Assembly (NCBI RefSeq): GCF_026241315.1
Contig: NZ_JAPHNA010000002.1
Span: 1-64,000 of the forward strand
Origin: Campylobacter sp. MIT 21-1684
GTDB taxonomy: Bacteria; Campylobacterota; Campylobacteria; Campylobacterales; Campylobacteraceae
Length of the DNA: 64,000 nucleotides
Reading direction: 5' to 3'
Below are positions 19,696 through 28,602 of the stretch, in pieces. Under the pieces are notes generated by a model, which saw only the letters and a program-made list of their open reading frames with translations, had not been told where the DNA came from and searched no databases. Numbering within the stretch: the first letter of the stretch is position 1; every line of letters starts with the position of its first letter. Position numbers and translations under genes: made by a program.

Positions 19696-21138
19696 ATGCT
19701 TAAGAAAACGAAGATAGTAGCTACAGTTGGACCAGCGAGTGAAAAAGAAGAAGTATTACGTCAAATGATTATCAATGGGGTAAATGTTTTTCGTTTAAAT
19801 TTCTCACACGGTACGCACGAATATCATAAAAAAAATCTTTGTATCATAAGAAAAGTTGCAAAAGAATTAAACACTAGAGTAGGAATTTTACAAGATATTA
19901 GCGGTCCTAAAATTCGTATAGGTGAATTAAAAACTCCCTTTGAATTAAAAAAAGGAGACAAGCTTGATTTTTACTATGAAAAAATTATAGGAGAACAGCT
20001 TTGCGCGAATCAGTATAAGCTTAGTATTAATCAGAGCGATATTCTTTCTATGCTTAAAATCGGTGAGCATATTTATCTTTATGATGGAAGTATACGAGCT
20101 AAGGTTGTAGCTGTAAAAAGTGATAGGGTTGAAGCTTTAATTGAAAATGATGGTTTTTTAAGTTCAAATAAGGGTATTAATTTCCCAAATACTAAAATAA
20201 ATATAGATATTATCACACGTAAGGATAAGAACGATATTTGTTGGGGGATAGAAAATCAGGTCGATTTTCTCGCTATTTCTTTCGTGCAAAATGCTCACGA
20301 TATTAACGAAGTTCGCGAAATTCTTTCTGAAAATAAAGCCAAAATAGCTATTTTTGCAAAAATAGAAAAATTTGATGCAGTTGAGAATATTGATGAAATT
20401 ATTGCTTCAAGTGATGGAATTATGGTTGCACGTGGAGATCTTGGTATAGAAGTACCCTATTACCGCGTTCCAAATATACAAAAAGAAATTATTTTGAAGG
20501 CAAATAATGCAAGTAAGCCAGTGATTACTGCAACCCAAATGCTTTTTTCTTTAGCCAAAGCAAAAACTGCTACAAGAGCTGAAATTTCAGATGTTGCGAA
20601 TGCTGTACTTGATGGAACAGATGCAGTAATGCTAAGCGAAGAAAGTGCTATTGGTATTGATCCTGCAAATGCTGTTGATATAATGTGTCAAACTATTATA
20701 GAAACTGAAAAAAAATACCCTTATAATAAGTTTCAGTGTTTTGATTATTCTGATAACACAGACAAAATTATGCGTTCTTGCACTCATTTGGCAAAAGATT
20801 TACAAGTTGATGCGATTTTTGCTCTTACAAGTAGTGGAAAGTCTGCTATAAAAATTGCAAGATATAGACCAGATACAGAGATTATAGCTGTTGCACATTC
20901 TGAAAGGACCTTAAATTTTTTGAGTATAGTTTGGGGTGTTAATCCAGCAATTTTAGTAAATAAAAGTGACAATATTAACGATTTATTGAGAGATTCTGTA
21001 AAATCAAGCGTCGAAAAAGCTTTGATGTCTGAAGAGAGATGTTATATTCTTACCGCAGGATTCCCTACGGGAGTTGAAGGAACAAGTAATCTTATACGTA
21101 TTCTTAATAAAGAACAAATTGCTTATTATCTTAAATAA
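19696..21138 (+). CDS. pyk: Pyruvate kinase
   Basis: Converts phosphoenolpyruvate and ADP to pyruvate and ATP. 480 residues with the TKIVATVGPAS start, RLNFSHG substrate loop, catalytic FAKIEKFDAV, and MVARGDLGIEVP metal-binding motif. The C-terminal regulatory domain is complete (TSSGKSA, TGFPTG-like AGFPTGVEGT). Campylobacters lack phosphofructokinase, so in them Pyk serves anaplerosis rather than glycolysis. It ends 2 bp from the convergent ktrA stop with no clear terminator. Confidence 0.96.
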   Translation: MLKKTKIVATVGPASEKEEVLRQMIINGVNVFRLNFSHGTHEYHKKNLCIIRKVAKELNTRVGILQDISGPKIRIGELKTPFELKKGDKLDFYYEKIIGEQLCANQYKLSINQSDILSMLKIGEHIYLYDGSIRAKVVAVKSDRVEALIENDGFLSSNKGINFPNTKINIDIITRKDKNDICWGIENQVDFLAISFVQNAHDINEVREILSENKAKIAIFAKIEKFDAVENIDEIIASSDGIMVARGDLGIEVPYYRVPNIQKEIILKANNASKPVITATQMLFSLAKAKTATRAEISDVANAVLDGTDAVMLSEESAIGIDPANAVDIMCQTIIETEKKYPYNKFQCFDYSDNTDKIMRSCTHLAKDLQVDAIFALTSSGKSAIKIARYRPDTEIIAVAHSERTLNFLSIVWGVNPAILVNKSDNINDLLRDSVKSSVEKALMSEERCYILTAGFPTGVEGTSNLIRILNKEQIAYYLK

Positions 21139-21140
21139 GT

Positions 21141-21791
21141 TTAATATTCGAATTCTTTTAAATCTTTAACTGTACCAAGTAGTACGACAACATCGCCGCT
21201 ATATACTAGCGTTGTTTCTAAATCCGGCAACAACTCCCAATCGGTATTAACTTTTTTGTAAGCAATGACACGCATATTTTGTGCTATGTGTTTGAGTGAG
21301 TTGCCAGCAAATTTGTCATCAATACTTAGTTTTACGACACGTATTGTATTTGCTGAAATGTCAAAAATTTCAAATTCAGTTGTTTTTGTAAGAAATTCTT
21401 TTACCAGTCTTTTTGCACTTTCTTTTTCTGGGTAGATGACTTTGTTAGCTCCAAGTTTTGAGAGAATTTGCCCGTGCATATTTGAAGTAGCTTTAGCGAT
21501 AATATTATTTACTCCTATGTCTTTGAGTGCCATAAGTGTAAGTATAGATTTTTCTACATTTTCACCTATGCTTACAATAACAATTTCTACGTCGTGAAAG
21601 CCAGCTTCTTTTAAAGCGTTGATATTTGTAGAATCTAAGATATAAGCATAGCTTGGAGAATTTTGTATGCTTTTTAAAGCTTCTTCATTTTTGTCTGCGA
21701 CAATTACAGTGTGTCCAGAAGTTATGAGTTCATCAGCGACAACTGAACCAAATTTCCCAAGTCCTATTACACCGTAGCTATTATTTTTCAT
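21141..21791 (-). CDS. ktrA: Potassium uptake regulator KtrA
   Basis: Cytoplasmic RCK subunit gating the KtrB channel-like transporter. 216 residues from the ATG at 21791, which has AAAGGTTG at correct spacing; a TTG two codons upstream is less likely. The N-terminal Rossmann domain begins YGVIGLGKFG and contains VADKNEEAL. RCK_C covers about 135-216. It follows ktrB after 9 bp. Confidence 0.92.
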   Translation of the reverse strand: MKNNSYGVIGLGKFGSVVADELITSGHTVIVADKNEEALKSIQNSPSYAYILDSTNINALKEAGFHDVEIVIVSIGENVEKSILTLMALKDIGVNNIIAKATSNMHGQILSKLGANKVIYPEKESAKRLVKEFLTKTTEFEIFDISANTIRVVKLSIDDKFAGNSLKHIAQNMRVIAYKKVNTDWELLPDLETTLVYSGDVVVLLGTVKDLKEFEY

Positions 21792-21800
21792 TTGCAACCT

Positions 21801-23144
21801 TTATAAATTAATTTTTCCTTCTTGGAATTTAATATTGACTACTTTGTCTTGTCTGAAAACTGAAATTAAAAAAGCAAAGACTCCTATTCTTCCACTTAAC
21901 ATCATTATTATAATAATAATTTTGCTAGGATTGCTAAATAAAGAACATAAAGAAAGAGAACCACCATCTCCAGTCGAAATCCCTACAGTAGCAAAAGCTG
22001 ATGAGGTTTCAAATAAAAGAGTAATGAATTTAAAGTCAGATTCTAATAAAGAAAGTAAAATAACAGCTACAACAATATAGACAGTCGAGCCTATATAGAT
22101 GATAAAAGCTTTATTAATGATTTCTTGTGGAATTTCATATCCAAATATCCGTACTCTTCCATTTCGAATGCTCCAATATGCATACAACAATAACACCATT
22201 ATTGTTGTAATTTTTATTCCTCCAGCAGTTCCACCCGGAGCCCCTCCTATAATCATAAATAAAGAACCAAAAAACAAACTTGCATCATATAAGCCACCTA
22301 TATCTATGGTATTAAAACCGGCTGTTCTATAATTGATAGCCAAGAAATATGAAGCGAGGATTTTATCAAAAAAAGAAAAATTCCCTATGGTTTTTGAATT
22401 TGGATATTCGAAAGTAAAAATAATAAGAGTTGAGAAAAGAATAAGAAATATTGTGGCTGTAATGACAATTTTTGTATGCAAACTCAAGGTATGCAAACGT
22501 TTTCTTTGAAAAAAATATAATTCTACTAAAACAAAATAACCAAGCCCTCCTATAATAATTAAAGAAGTGATAACAAGATTCACAGTAAGGTCATATTTAT
22601 AGCCAGTTAATCCATGTTCAAAAATACTAAATCCAGCATTATTAAAAGCACTAACAGAATGAAATATTCCAAACCAAAGTGCTTTATTTAAATCCATTTC
22701 AAGAGCAAAACGCAGAGTTAGAATTATTGCCCCAAAAAGTTCTATTGCAAAAATAAAGAGTAAAACTTTTTTTAAAAATTTAAAGAGTCCATCCATAGAT
22801 GGATATAGTAATGATTCTTTGAGAAGACTTCTGCTGCTAAATCCGACTTTTCTTCGTATTAATATATATATAAAAAGTCCAGCACCCATATAACCAAGTC
22901 CTCCAATTTGTACAAGAGCAAGGATAATAATTTGTCCAAAAATTGTAAAATCATTTGCAGTATTTTTAACGAGCAATCCCGTCATACTTACAGCCGAAGT
23001 ACTTGTGAAAAAAGCGTCTAAAAAACTGATAGGTTGAGTATGCGATAGATTTAAAGACAGCAATAAAGCACCAATGAGGGCGATCATTATATAACCGCTA
23101 AGTAAAATCTTAAAAGTCCGTCTGTCAAGACCAAATTGTTTCAA
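21801..23144 (-). CDS. ktrB: Potassium uptake transporter KtrB
   Basis: Membrane subunit of the Ktr K+ system, 447 residues, with four tandem M1-P-M2 units. The pore loops are visible as TSTSAVSMTGLLV, FHSVSAFNNAGF, INYRTAGFNT and TSSAFATVGIS, each with the expected glycine. The start is TTG at 23144, with GGAG six bases upstream; no ATG gives a plausible N-terminus. Together with ktrA it forms a two-gene operon beside tRNA-Phe. Confidence 0.93.
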   Translation of the reverse strand: MKQFGLDRRTFKILLSGYIMIALIGALLLSLNLSHTQPISFLDAFFTSTSAVSMTGLLVKNTANDFTIFGQIIILALVQIGGLGYMGAGLFIYILIRRKVGFSSRSLLKESLLYPSMDGLFKFLKKVLLFIFAIELFGAIILTLRFALEMDLNKALWFGIFHSVSAFNNAGFSIFEHGLTGYKYDLTVNLVITSLIIIGGLGYFVLVELYFFQRKRLHTLSLHTKIVITATIFLILFSTLIIFTFEYPNSKTIGNFSFFDKILASYFLAINYRTAGFNTIDIGGLYDASLFFGSLFMIIGGAPGGTAGGIKITTIMVLLLYAYWSIRNGRVRIFGYEIPQEIINKAFIIYIGSTVYIVVAVILLSLLESDFKFITLLFETSSAFATVGISTGDGGSLSLCSLFSNPSKIIIIIMMLSGRIGVFAFLISVFRQDKVVNIKFQEGKINL

Positions 23145-23283
23145 AAAAACTCCATTGACATTTTTTAGGTTGGCTATTCTAACTCATTAAAACTTTAAGC
23201 CAAATAAATTTTTTCTTATATTTTAAACTTAAATTAAAGATAAAAAGATAGAATTTTAGTTTTAATATTATTTTATTATTTTC

Positions 23284-23359
23284 GGTTGGATAGCTCAGTC
23301 GGTAGAGCAGCAGACTGAAAATCTGCGTGTCGGCAGTTCGATTCTGCCTCTAACCACCA
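23284..23359 (+). tRNA. tRNA-Phe (GAA)
   Basis: 76-nt cloverleaf: acceptor GGTTGGA pairs with TCTAACC (one G-U), the anticodon loop CTGAAAA gives GAA, the T-loop TTCGATT is standard, and CCA is encoded (23357-23359). It is a lone tRNA upstream of ktrB on the opposite strand. Confidence 0.97.
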
Positions 23360-23883
23360 TCATTATAATTTTACTCTCTTAAAATTTTTACTTTACAAAA
23401 CAAGTTTGCATACATTTATGATAGTGCATTATTTTTACTTTAAAGTCTTTGATGTTATTGATTTTAAAGATGGTAAGAGCATTTTATGGCTTTGAAAATT
23501 ATCGTTATCTTTATAAAAAAGTAGTTTGAAAATCTTTATACAAAATTTTAAATAAAGATATAGTATAGAAAATCACATATCGTATTTATTCATAGTTTTT
23601 TTTGCAAAACTTTGTATTTCTTTTTTGACTTAAAGCAGTTTCTAATAATGAGAAGCATATAAAAATTTTTGATAAATGTTTAAACAAGACTTGTTAAAGT
23701 GTGGATTGAGAATAAATGAGGAGGAAATTTTCAAATACGAGAATCCATTTAAAGGAAAAAATGTATTAGGAAAAACGAAGAATCTTAACTTTTCATCCTC
23801 AAAGTAATTAGAATATTTTTACAATTTAAAGAAATTAACTTGCTTTAATCAACCAAAAACAGCATTAGAGTTGTATAATAAAA
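23360..23883. other. 524-bp gene-poor segment between two facing tRNA 3' ends
   Basis: No open frame of 60 codons or more and no recognised gene. The tRNA-Phe 3' end (plus) and the CAT-tRNA 3' end (minus) both point inward. The first part stays open from the tRNA to TGA at 23493-23495 without a convincing start; the last part holds a small frame with an in-frame stop (23676-23880). The composition is AT-rich, but short coding-like runs such as FKDGKSILWL suggest decayed genes. tRNA 3' ends are common integration sites, so this may be the scar of a lost element; no integrase or direct repeat was found. Confidence 0.5.
23676..23880 (+). pseudogene. Possible decayed gene remnant next to the CAT tRNA
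   Basis: The frame opens with ATG at 23676, codes for 43 residues (MFKQDLLKCGLRINEEE...), hits TAA at 23805, then continues open in the same frame to the tRNA gene with a protein-like LEYFYNLKKL and FNQPKTALELYNK. The same frame either side of a single stop, with Lys/Glu/Asn use like neighbouring genes, suggests a once longer protein. The family is not recognised. Chance cannot be excluded at this length. Confidence 0.35.
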
Positions 23884-23960
23884 TGGTGGATTCAGCAGGA
23901 CTCGAACCTGCGACCAACCGGTTATGAGCCGGTTGCTCTAACCAACTGAGCTATGAATCC
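23884..23960 (-). tRNA. tRNA with CAT anticodon (elongator Met or Ile2)
   Basis: 77-nt cloverleaf on the minus strand: acceptor GGATTCA pairs fully with TGAATCC, the anticodon loop is CTCATAA, the T-loop TTCGAGT, and CCA is encoded. The intact G1-C72 pair excludes initiator tRNA-fMet. CAT may be read as methionine or, if lysidine-modified by TilS, as isoleucine-2. The CCGGCTCATAACCGG anticodon arm resembles some bacterial Ile2 tRNAs, so I leave the choice open. It lies 46 bp downstream of rodA on the same strand. Confidence 0.92.
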
Positions 23961-24006
23961 GTCAAAAAATACAAATTATAGCTTTTTTTGCTTAAAAAAT
24001 ATTTAT

Positions 24007-25131
24007 TTAGCGACTTAGAAGTTTGCTTGTTTTGGTTGCTGTTTTGTCAAGCCAAAAGTAACGAAAAGTTATGAGATGCTGTGTAATTCCAAAGAATATC
24101 ATAAAAATAGTAAAAGAACTTCCTCCATAGCTAAAAAATGGTAAAGGAATTCCAACAACAGGGGCAAAGCCCAGAGTCATAGAAATATTTACTGCTGTAT
24201 AAATAAAAATAAAGAGTGCCACACAGTTTATCAAAACTTTTGAAAAATAGTCCTCTTTGAGTTTATAATTTAAACTCAATAAGTGAAAAATTAATAGAAT
24301 ATACAATAAAACAAGAATCAATCCACCTATAAATCCGAGTCTTTCTATCATATAAGCAAAGATAAAATCGCTTGTTGCAATAGGGAGAAATTTGAAATGT
24401 GTTTGTGTTGCTTGATCTTGAGATTTGCCTGTCAGTCCTCCATTGCCTATGGCTATCATAGATTGAATGACCTGATAGCTAGGTTTTTCTGATAAAAAAT
24501 CGTGAATTCTTTGTTTTTGATAAGGTTTTAGGAAATAAGCATAAATTAAAGGAGAGCTAAGTCCTAGTATTAAAAGTATGCTAAGCCAAATTTTGTAATT
24601 CACTCCTATGATAAAAAGTACTCCAAAACCTACAATTAAGAGCACCATAGCACTGCCTAAATCAGGTTCTTTAACAATCAATACAAAAGGTAAAAGGATG
24701 TAAAAACTTAGTTTAAGAAAATTTTTCACTTTATAGCCATTTTTTGGAGGAGGATTTTGATTGATGAGGTATGCAAGCATTAAAATAAAGGCAGGTTTAA
24801 AAATTTCAGATGGTTGGATGGTGAAATGAGTAAAAGGAATTTGTATCCATCTTTTTGCACCTAATTTTTCAACACCAAAAATATCCACACTCAAAAGTAA
24901 GAAAATAGTTAGCCAATATGTTATAGGAATAAGCCATATAAATTTTCGAATCGGTAAAAAGAAAAAAAAGCAAAAAGCGAGGAATCCGAAACAAAAATAT
25001 GTGAATTGTTTTTCAGCTAAAAAAGCATTTGCTTCGAAAATTAAAAAAAAAGAAGTTAAAATAATAGGGAAGATTAAAATAGGCTGTACATAATCAAAAT
25101 GCGTTATAATTCTTCTATCAAGTCTAAACAC
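24007..25131 (-). CDS. rodA: Peptidoglycan glycosyltransferase RodA (MrdB)
   Basis: SEDS-family membrane enzyme that polymerises lipid II during side-wall growth. 374 residues with about ten membrane helices. KEPDLGSAMVLL carries the catalytic aspartate of SEDS enzymes, and GFAPVVGIPLPFFSYGGSS is the conserved C-terminal signature. GTG start at 25131 has AAAGG upstream. In C. jejuni the gene is called mrdB (Cj1282). No PBP2 partner is adjacent. Confidence 0.93.
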   Translation of the reverse strand: MFRLDRRIITHFDYVQPILIFPIILTSFFLIFEANAFLAEKQFTYFCFGFLAFCFFFFLPIRKFIWLIPITYWLTIFLLLSVDIFGVEKLGAKRWIQIPFTHFTIQPSEIFKPAFILMLAYLINQNPPPKNGYKVKNFLKLSFYILLPFVLIVKEPDLGSAMVLLIVGFGVLFIIGVNYKIWLSILLILGLSSPLIYAYFLKPYQKQRIHDFLSEKPSYQVIQSMIAIGNGGLTGKSQDQATQTHFKFLPIATSDFIFAYMIERLGFIGGLILVLLYILLIFHLLSLNYKLKEDYFSKVLINCVALFIFIYTAVNISMTLGFAPVVGIPLPFFSYGGSSFTIFMIFFGITQHLITFRYFWLDKTATKTSKLLSR

Positions 25132-25205
25132 TATTTGCCTTTGTAGATTAAATATAGTAATTATATGTTAAAATTGTAAGATTGCATCTGTGTTTAAGGA
25201 AAAAA

Positions 25206-26171
25206 ATGCAATTTTTTTTAGTAGATGAGTTTGCAAGGCTTGATGTTTTTTTAGCAAAAAATCTTCACCAAAGTCGCAACCAAGTTGGTTTGCTTATAAA
25301 AAATGGCTGCGTTATGGTAAATCAAAAAATTCAAAATAAGAATTCATTGAGACTTCAAATTGGCGATGAAGTCCATATAAAAACTTTAGTTTTGCAAGAA
25401 ACAGTCTGCAAGTATGAAGTTGATTTTGAGCTTGAAATTCTTTATGAAGATGAGGATTTGTTTGTACTTAACAAGCCTAGTGGTTTAGTTGTGCATAAGG
25501 CTGCTACTGTGAAAAGTTTTACTTTGGTAGATTGGCTTCTTGCAAAGAATTTTGTTCTGTCGAATATAGCAGGAAATCTTCGTGCAGGACTTGTGCATAG
25601 ACTTGATAAAGAGACAAGTGGGGCTATACTTATAGCGAAAAATAATTTTACTCATCAAAATCTTAGTGAGCAATTGCAAAATAAAACATTAGGAAGAATT
25701 TACCTTGCATTAATTGATTTGCCTTTAAAAGAGGATAAAATTATTATTGAAAAAGCTTTAATGAGATCAAGGACTAATGCTGTTAAAAAAACAACTGTCA
25801 ATCAAAATGTTAAAGGTTCTAAAAATGCAAAGTCCGCTTTTGCTAATATAGAAGTTTCTGATTTTTGCACTCTTATTGCCGCAAAACTCTTTACAGGAAG
25901 AACACACCAAATACGAGCGCATTTAGCAAGTATTAATAGACATATTTTAGGTGATACTTTGTATGGGTATAAACAAAATGATGATTTAAGAGTGATGCTT
26001 CACGCGTATTTTGTGTATTTTACCCATCCAAAAACAAAGAAACAAGTTGTTGTCAAAGCACCTTTGATGGATGATTTTAAGCAAATCTTGCAAGAAAAAT
26101 GCAAATTAGGAGAAGAAAATGAAAAAATTTCGCTTGAGTCTTTATTTACTTTGTTTAATTCTTTTACTTAA
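25206..26171 (+). CDS. RluA/RluD-family 23S rRNA pseudouridine synthase
   Basis: 321 residues: an N-terminal S4 RNA-binding domain (about 8-65) then the catalytic domain with GLVHRLDKETSGAILIAK, where the aspartate of HRLD is the nucleophile, and FTGRTHQIRAHL near 230. The ATG at 25206 with TAAGGA is preferred over a TTG eight codons earlier. The last 53 bp overlap flpA in another frame, so the C-terminal 17 residues double as coding DNA for FlpA's signal peptide. Target uridine cannot be told from sequence; RluD-type is likely. Confidence 0.85.
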   Translation: MQFFLVDEFARLDVFLAKNLHQSRNQVGLLIKNGCVMVNQKIQNKNSLRLQIGDEVHIKTLVLQETVCKYEVDFELEILYEDEDLFVLNKPSGLVVHKAATVKSFTLVDWLLAKNFVLSNIAGNLRAGLVHRLDKETSGAILIAKNNFTHQNLSEQLQNKTLGRIYLALIDLPLKEDKIIIEKALMRSRTNAVKKTTVNQNVKGSKNAKSAFANIEVSDFCTLIAAKLFTGRTHQIRAHLASINRHILGDTLYGYKQNDDLRVMLHAYFVYFTHPKTKKQVVVKAPLMDDFKQILQEKCKLGEENEKISLESLFTLFNSFT

Positions 26172-27354
26172 TGCTTGCAGTACCGGAAGTTTAGCTACTT
26201 TTGGAAATACTAAGGAGCTTGTAGTTGATGAAAATTTACCAAGACTTGAGAATGTAAAGACTCTTAGTGATATGAGTAATATAGCTTTTGAATGGGAGCC
26301 TTTATACAGCGAAAATATTCAAGGTTTTTATCTGTACCGAGCTAGTCAAGATAGTGCAGACTTTAAGCTTGTTGCGACAGTGCGTAATAAATTTCAAACG
26401 CATTATGTTGATATGAAACTTCGACCAGCTACGAAATATCGTTATATGATGAAAAGTTTTAATGAACAGGGTCATATTTCAGAACAGGGACAGCTTATAG
26501 AAGCAATGACAACTCCAAGAATCGAGGCTGTACCTTTTGTAAAAGCTATAACTAATCTTCCAAATCGTATTAAATTGATTTGGCGACCTCATACTGATTT
26601 ACGGGTGAAATCGTATATTATAGAAAGAGCAAAGACTGATGATAACCGCAATTTTAAGAAAATTGCTGAAGTGCAGAATCGTTTAAATGCAGAATATATT
26701 GATGAGAATTTAAAACCCGGGGAAAACTTTTGGTATAGGATTGTTGCCGTGAGTTTTGATGGAGTTACAAGCGAATTCAGTCAAAGTGTGCATTCTACAA
26801 GTAAGGCTTTGCCGCCTCAAATTGAAAATATCAATGCAAGTACAGATGGTTCAAATAGCATTATTGTAACTTGGAATGCAAACAATTATAAAGATTTTTC
26901 TTATTATAAAATTTACACGACCAATTCGAGTTTGTTGCCTTATACGCTTTTAGCTAAGACTCAAAGTAATTCATATGAGGATAAGGTTGAAGGTGCTGGA
27001 AGAACAAAATATTATAAGGTTACTATGGTTGATCAAGATGGACTTGAAAGTGTTATGCCAAAAGAGGGAGTTATGGGCAAAACCTTAGGAATTCCTACAA
27101 GTCCTAGTATTATACTTGCTCAAAGTAGTGATAGTGGAGTGTATTTAGAATGGATTGATAATGATGAAAGAGCTGTGGAATATGAAGTGAAACGTTATGG
27201 AGACGGACAAACAACGCTTTTTAAAGGTATTAAAGAGAAGAGGCTTCAAGATATTAAAGCTTTGCCTGAAGTACAATATAGCTATGAGATTATAGCTATT
27301 GATTCTGCAGGATTACGCTCTGAACCTTCTAAAAAGGTTAAGGCAGTGCAGTAG
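26119..27354 (+). CDS. flpA: Fibronectin-binding lipoprotein FlpA
   Basis: Surface-exposed adhesin of 411 residues. Signal peptide and lipobox LLLNAC (cysteine 20), then three to four fibronectin type III repeats, seen as recurring LRP..KYRY / LKPGENFWYRI / TKYYKVTMVDQDG blocks. Residues 155-163 read WRPHTDLRV, matching seven of nine positions of the fibronectin-binding motif WRPHPDFRV that I recall for C. jejuni FlpA. TAGGAGAAGAAA before the ATG fixes the start despite the 53-bp overlap with the pseudouridine synthase. The stop overlaps the trmB GTG by one base. Confidence 0.9.
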   Translation: MKKFRLSLYLLCLILLLNACSTGSLATFGNTKELVVDENLPRLENVKTLSDMSNIAFEWEPLYSENIQGFYLYRASQDSADFKLVATVRNKFQTHYVDMKLRPATKYRYMMKSFNEQGHISEQGQLIEAMTTPRIEAVPFVKAITNLPNRIKLIWRPHTDLRVKSYIIERAKTDDNRNFKKIAEVQNRLNAEYIDENLKPGENFWYRIVAVSFDGVTSEFSQSVHSTSKALPPQIENINASTDGSNSIIVTWNANNYKDFSYYKIYTTNSSLLPYTLLAKTQSNSYEDKVEGAGRTKYYKVTMVDQDGLESVMPKEGVMGKTLGIPTSPSIILAQSSDSGVYLEWIDNDERAVEYEVKRYGDGQTTLFKGIKEKRLQDIKALPEVQYSYEIIAIDSAGLRSEPSKKVKAVQ

Positions 27355-28523
27355 TGCCAAATTTCAAAGCTAGGGAACTTAAAAAACTTCTTTTTCCTTT
27401 TGAAGCAGATGGAGTTTCTTTTCTTTGGAAAGCTGAAAATGAAAAAGTTATACTTGTTTTCACTTGTGTTGAAGATGAAAAATTCTTCTTGCAAGTTGCA
27501 AAGACAAAAGATGAATTTATTATAAAAGCTGATAAACATAGCAAAATTTCAAAAACAGTGTCTTTACAAAAAGCTTTGCAGTGTTTTAAAGACAATTTTT
27601 GCACCAAGATTGTGAGTGAGTCTTGTTCTTTTAAAGAGAACGTGTTGCTTGAAAATTCAAATTGCATTATACGAAATTTTGATGAGCTTTTGCCCCAACT
27701 CCAATCTAAAATGTATATAGAAATAGGTTTTGGATCAGGAAGACATTTGCTTTTTCAAGCAAGAAAGAATCCAGATGTTTTAATACTTGGAATTGAAATT
27801 TACACTCCTGCTCTTGTTCAAGTTGCAAAACTTGCAAAAGCACAAGGGCTTGATAATATTATGCTAATACGAAATGATGCAAGACTTTTGCTTAGTGTTT
27901 TACAGCCACATTCTGTGGAGAAAATTTTTTTACATTTTCCTGTTCCTTGGGAAAAAAAACCACATCGTCGTGTTATAAGTTTTGAATTTTGTAAAGAATG
28001 TGCTAGAGTCTTAAAAAAAGATGGAAAATTTGAACTTAGGACGGATAGTTTTGAGTATTTTGATTTTAGTTTGAAACAATTTTTAAAGTTTAAAAATCCG
28101 CAGTTTCATATTCAAAAAAATCATAATTTAGATATTTCAAGCAAATATGAAGACAGATGGAAGAGGCAAAAGAAAGATATTTATGAAATGATTGTTTGGA
28201 ATTTCTGTGATTTTGAGGGAGATTTGAGTTGTAATGCTTTTGATTTTCAAGGGTTTGCAATGTCAGAAAAAGCTCTAGTCAATTTAGAAAAAAAATGGAG
28301 CAATTTTGTTTATAAAGGAGAAGATTTTTTCTTGCATTTAGAGAGTCTTTACAAAGCAGAAGATGCTTTGCTTTTAAAGATAGCTTTTGGTGCTTTTAAT
28401 ATACCGCAGCACTCGTATTTGCTTCTTAATAAAAAGGTGGATTTTATTTTTGGAGAGCCTCTTCAAATTCGGGAGAATGTTAAAGCTATGGAAAAATTGA
28501 AAGAAATTTTAAGTGATTTTTAA
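27354..28523 (+). CDS. trmB: tRNA (guanine-N7)-methyltransferase, long form
   Basis: Makes m7G46 in tRNA. The SAM-binding domain begins at IEIGFGSGRHLLFQA (about 123-137), followed by the HFPVPWEKKPHRR active-site loop near 203-215 and LRTDSFEYF. At 389 residues it is much longer than the usual 220-240: about 115 residues precede the catalytic core and about 110 follow it. I recall the same long form in other epsilonproteobacteria. GTG start at 27354 directly follows the flpA stop, with AAGG upstream. Confidence 0.88.
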   Translation: MPNFKARELKKLLFPFEADGVSFLWKAENEKVILVFTCVEDEKFFLQVAKTKDEFIIKADKHSKISKTVSLQKALQCFKDNFCTKIVSESCSFKENVLLENSNCIIRNFDELLPQLQSKMYIEIGFGSGRHLLFQARKNPDVLILGIEIYTPALVQVAKLAKAQGLDNIMLIRNDARLLLSVLQPHSVEKIFLHFPVPWEKKPHRRVISFEFCKECARVLKKDGKFELRTDSFEYFDFSLKQFLKFKNPQFHIQKNHNLDISSKYEDRWKRQKKDIYEMIVWNFCDFEGDLSCNAFDFQGFAMSEKALVNLEKKWSNFVYKGEDFFLHLESLYKAEDALLLKIAFGAFNIPQHSYLLLNKKVDFIFGEPLQIRENVKAMEKLKEILSDF

Positions 28524-28602
28524 TTAAACTCTCGTGATTTTCTTAAATTTTAAGTAAAAATAAAGCATAATTTATCAATTTTGAAATTAAAAAGGAAAAG
28601 TG

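Noticed and set aside
23168-23186. GGTTGGCTATTCTAAC resembling the 5' part of tRNA-Phe, near ktrB
   Set aside because: Only a few bases match and no cloverleaf can be drawn; it lies in the ktrB upstream region and looks like chance.
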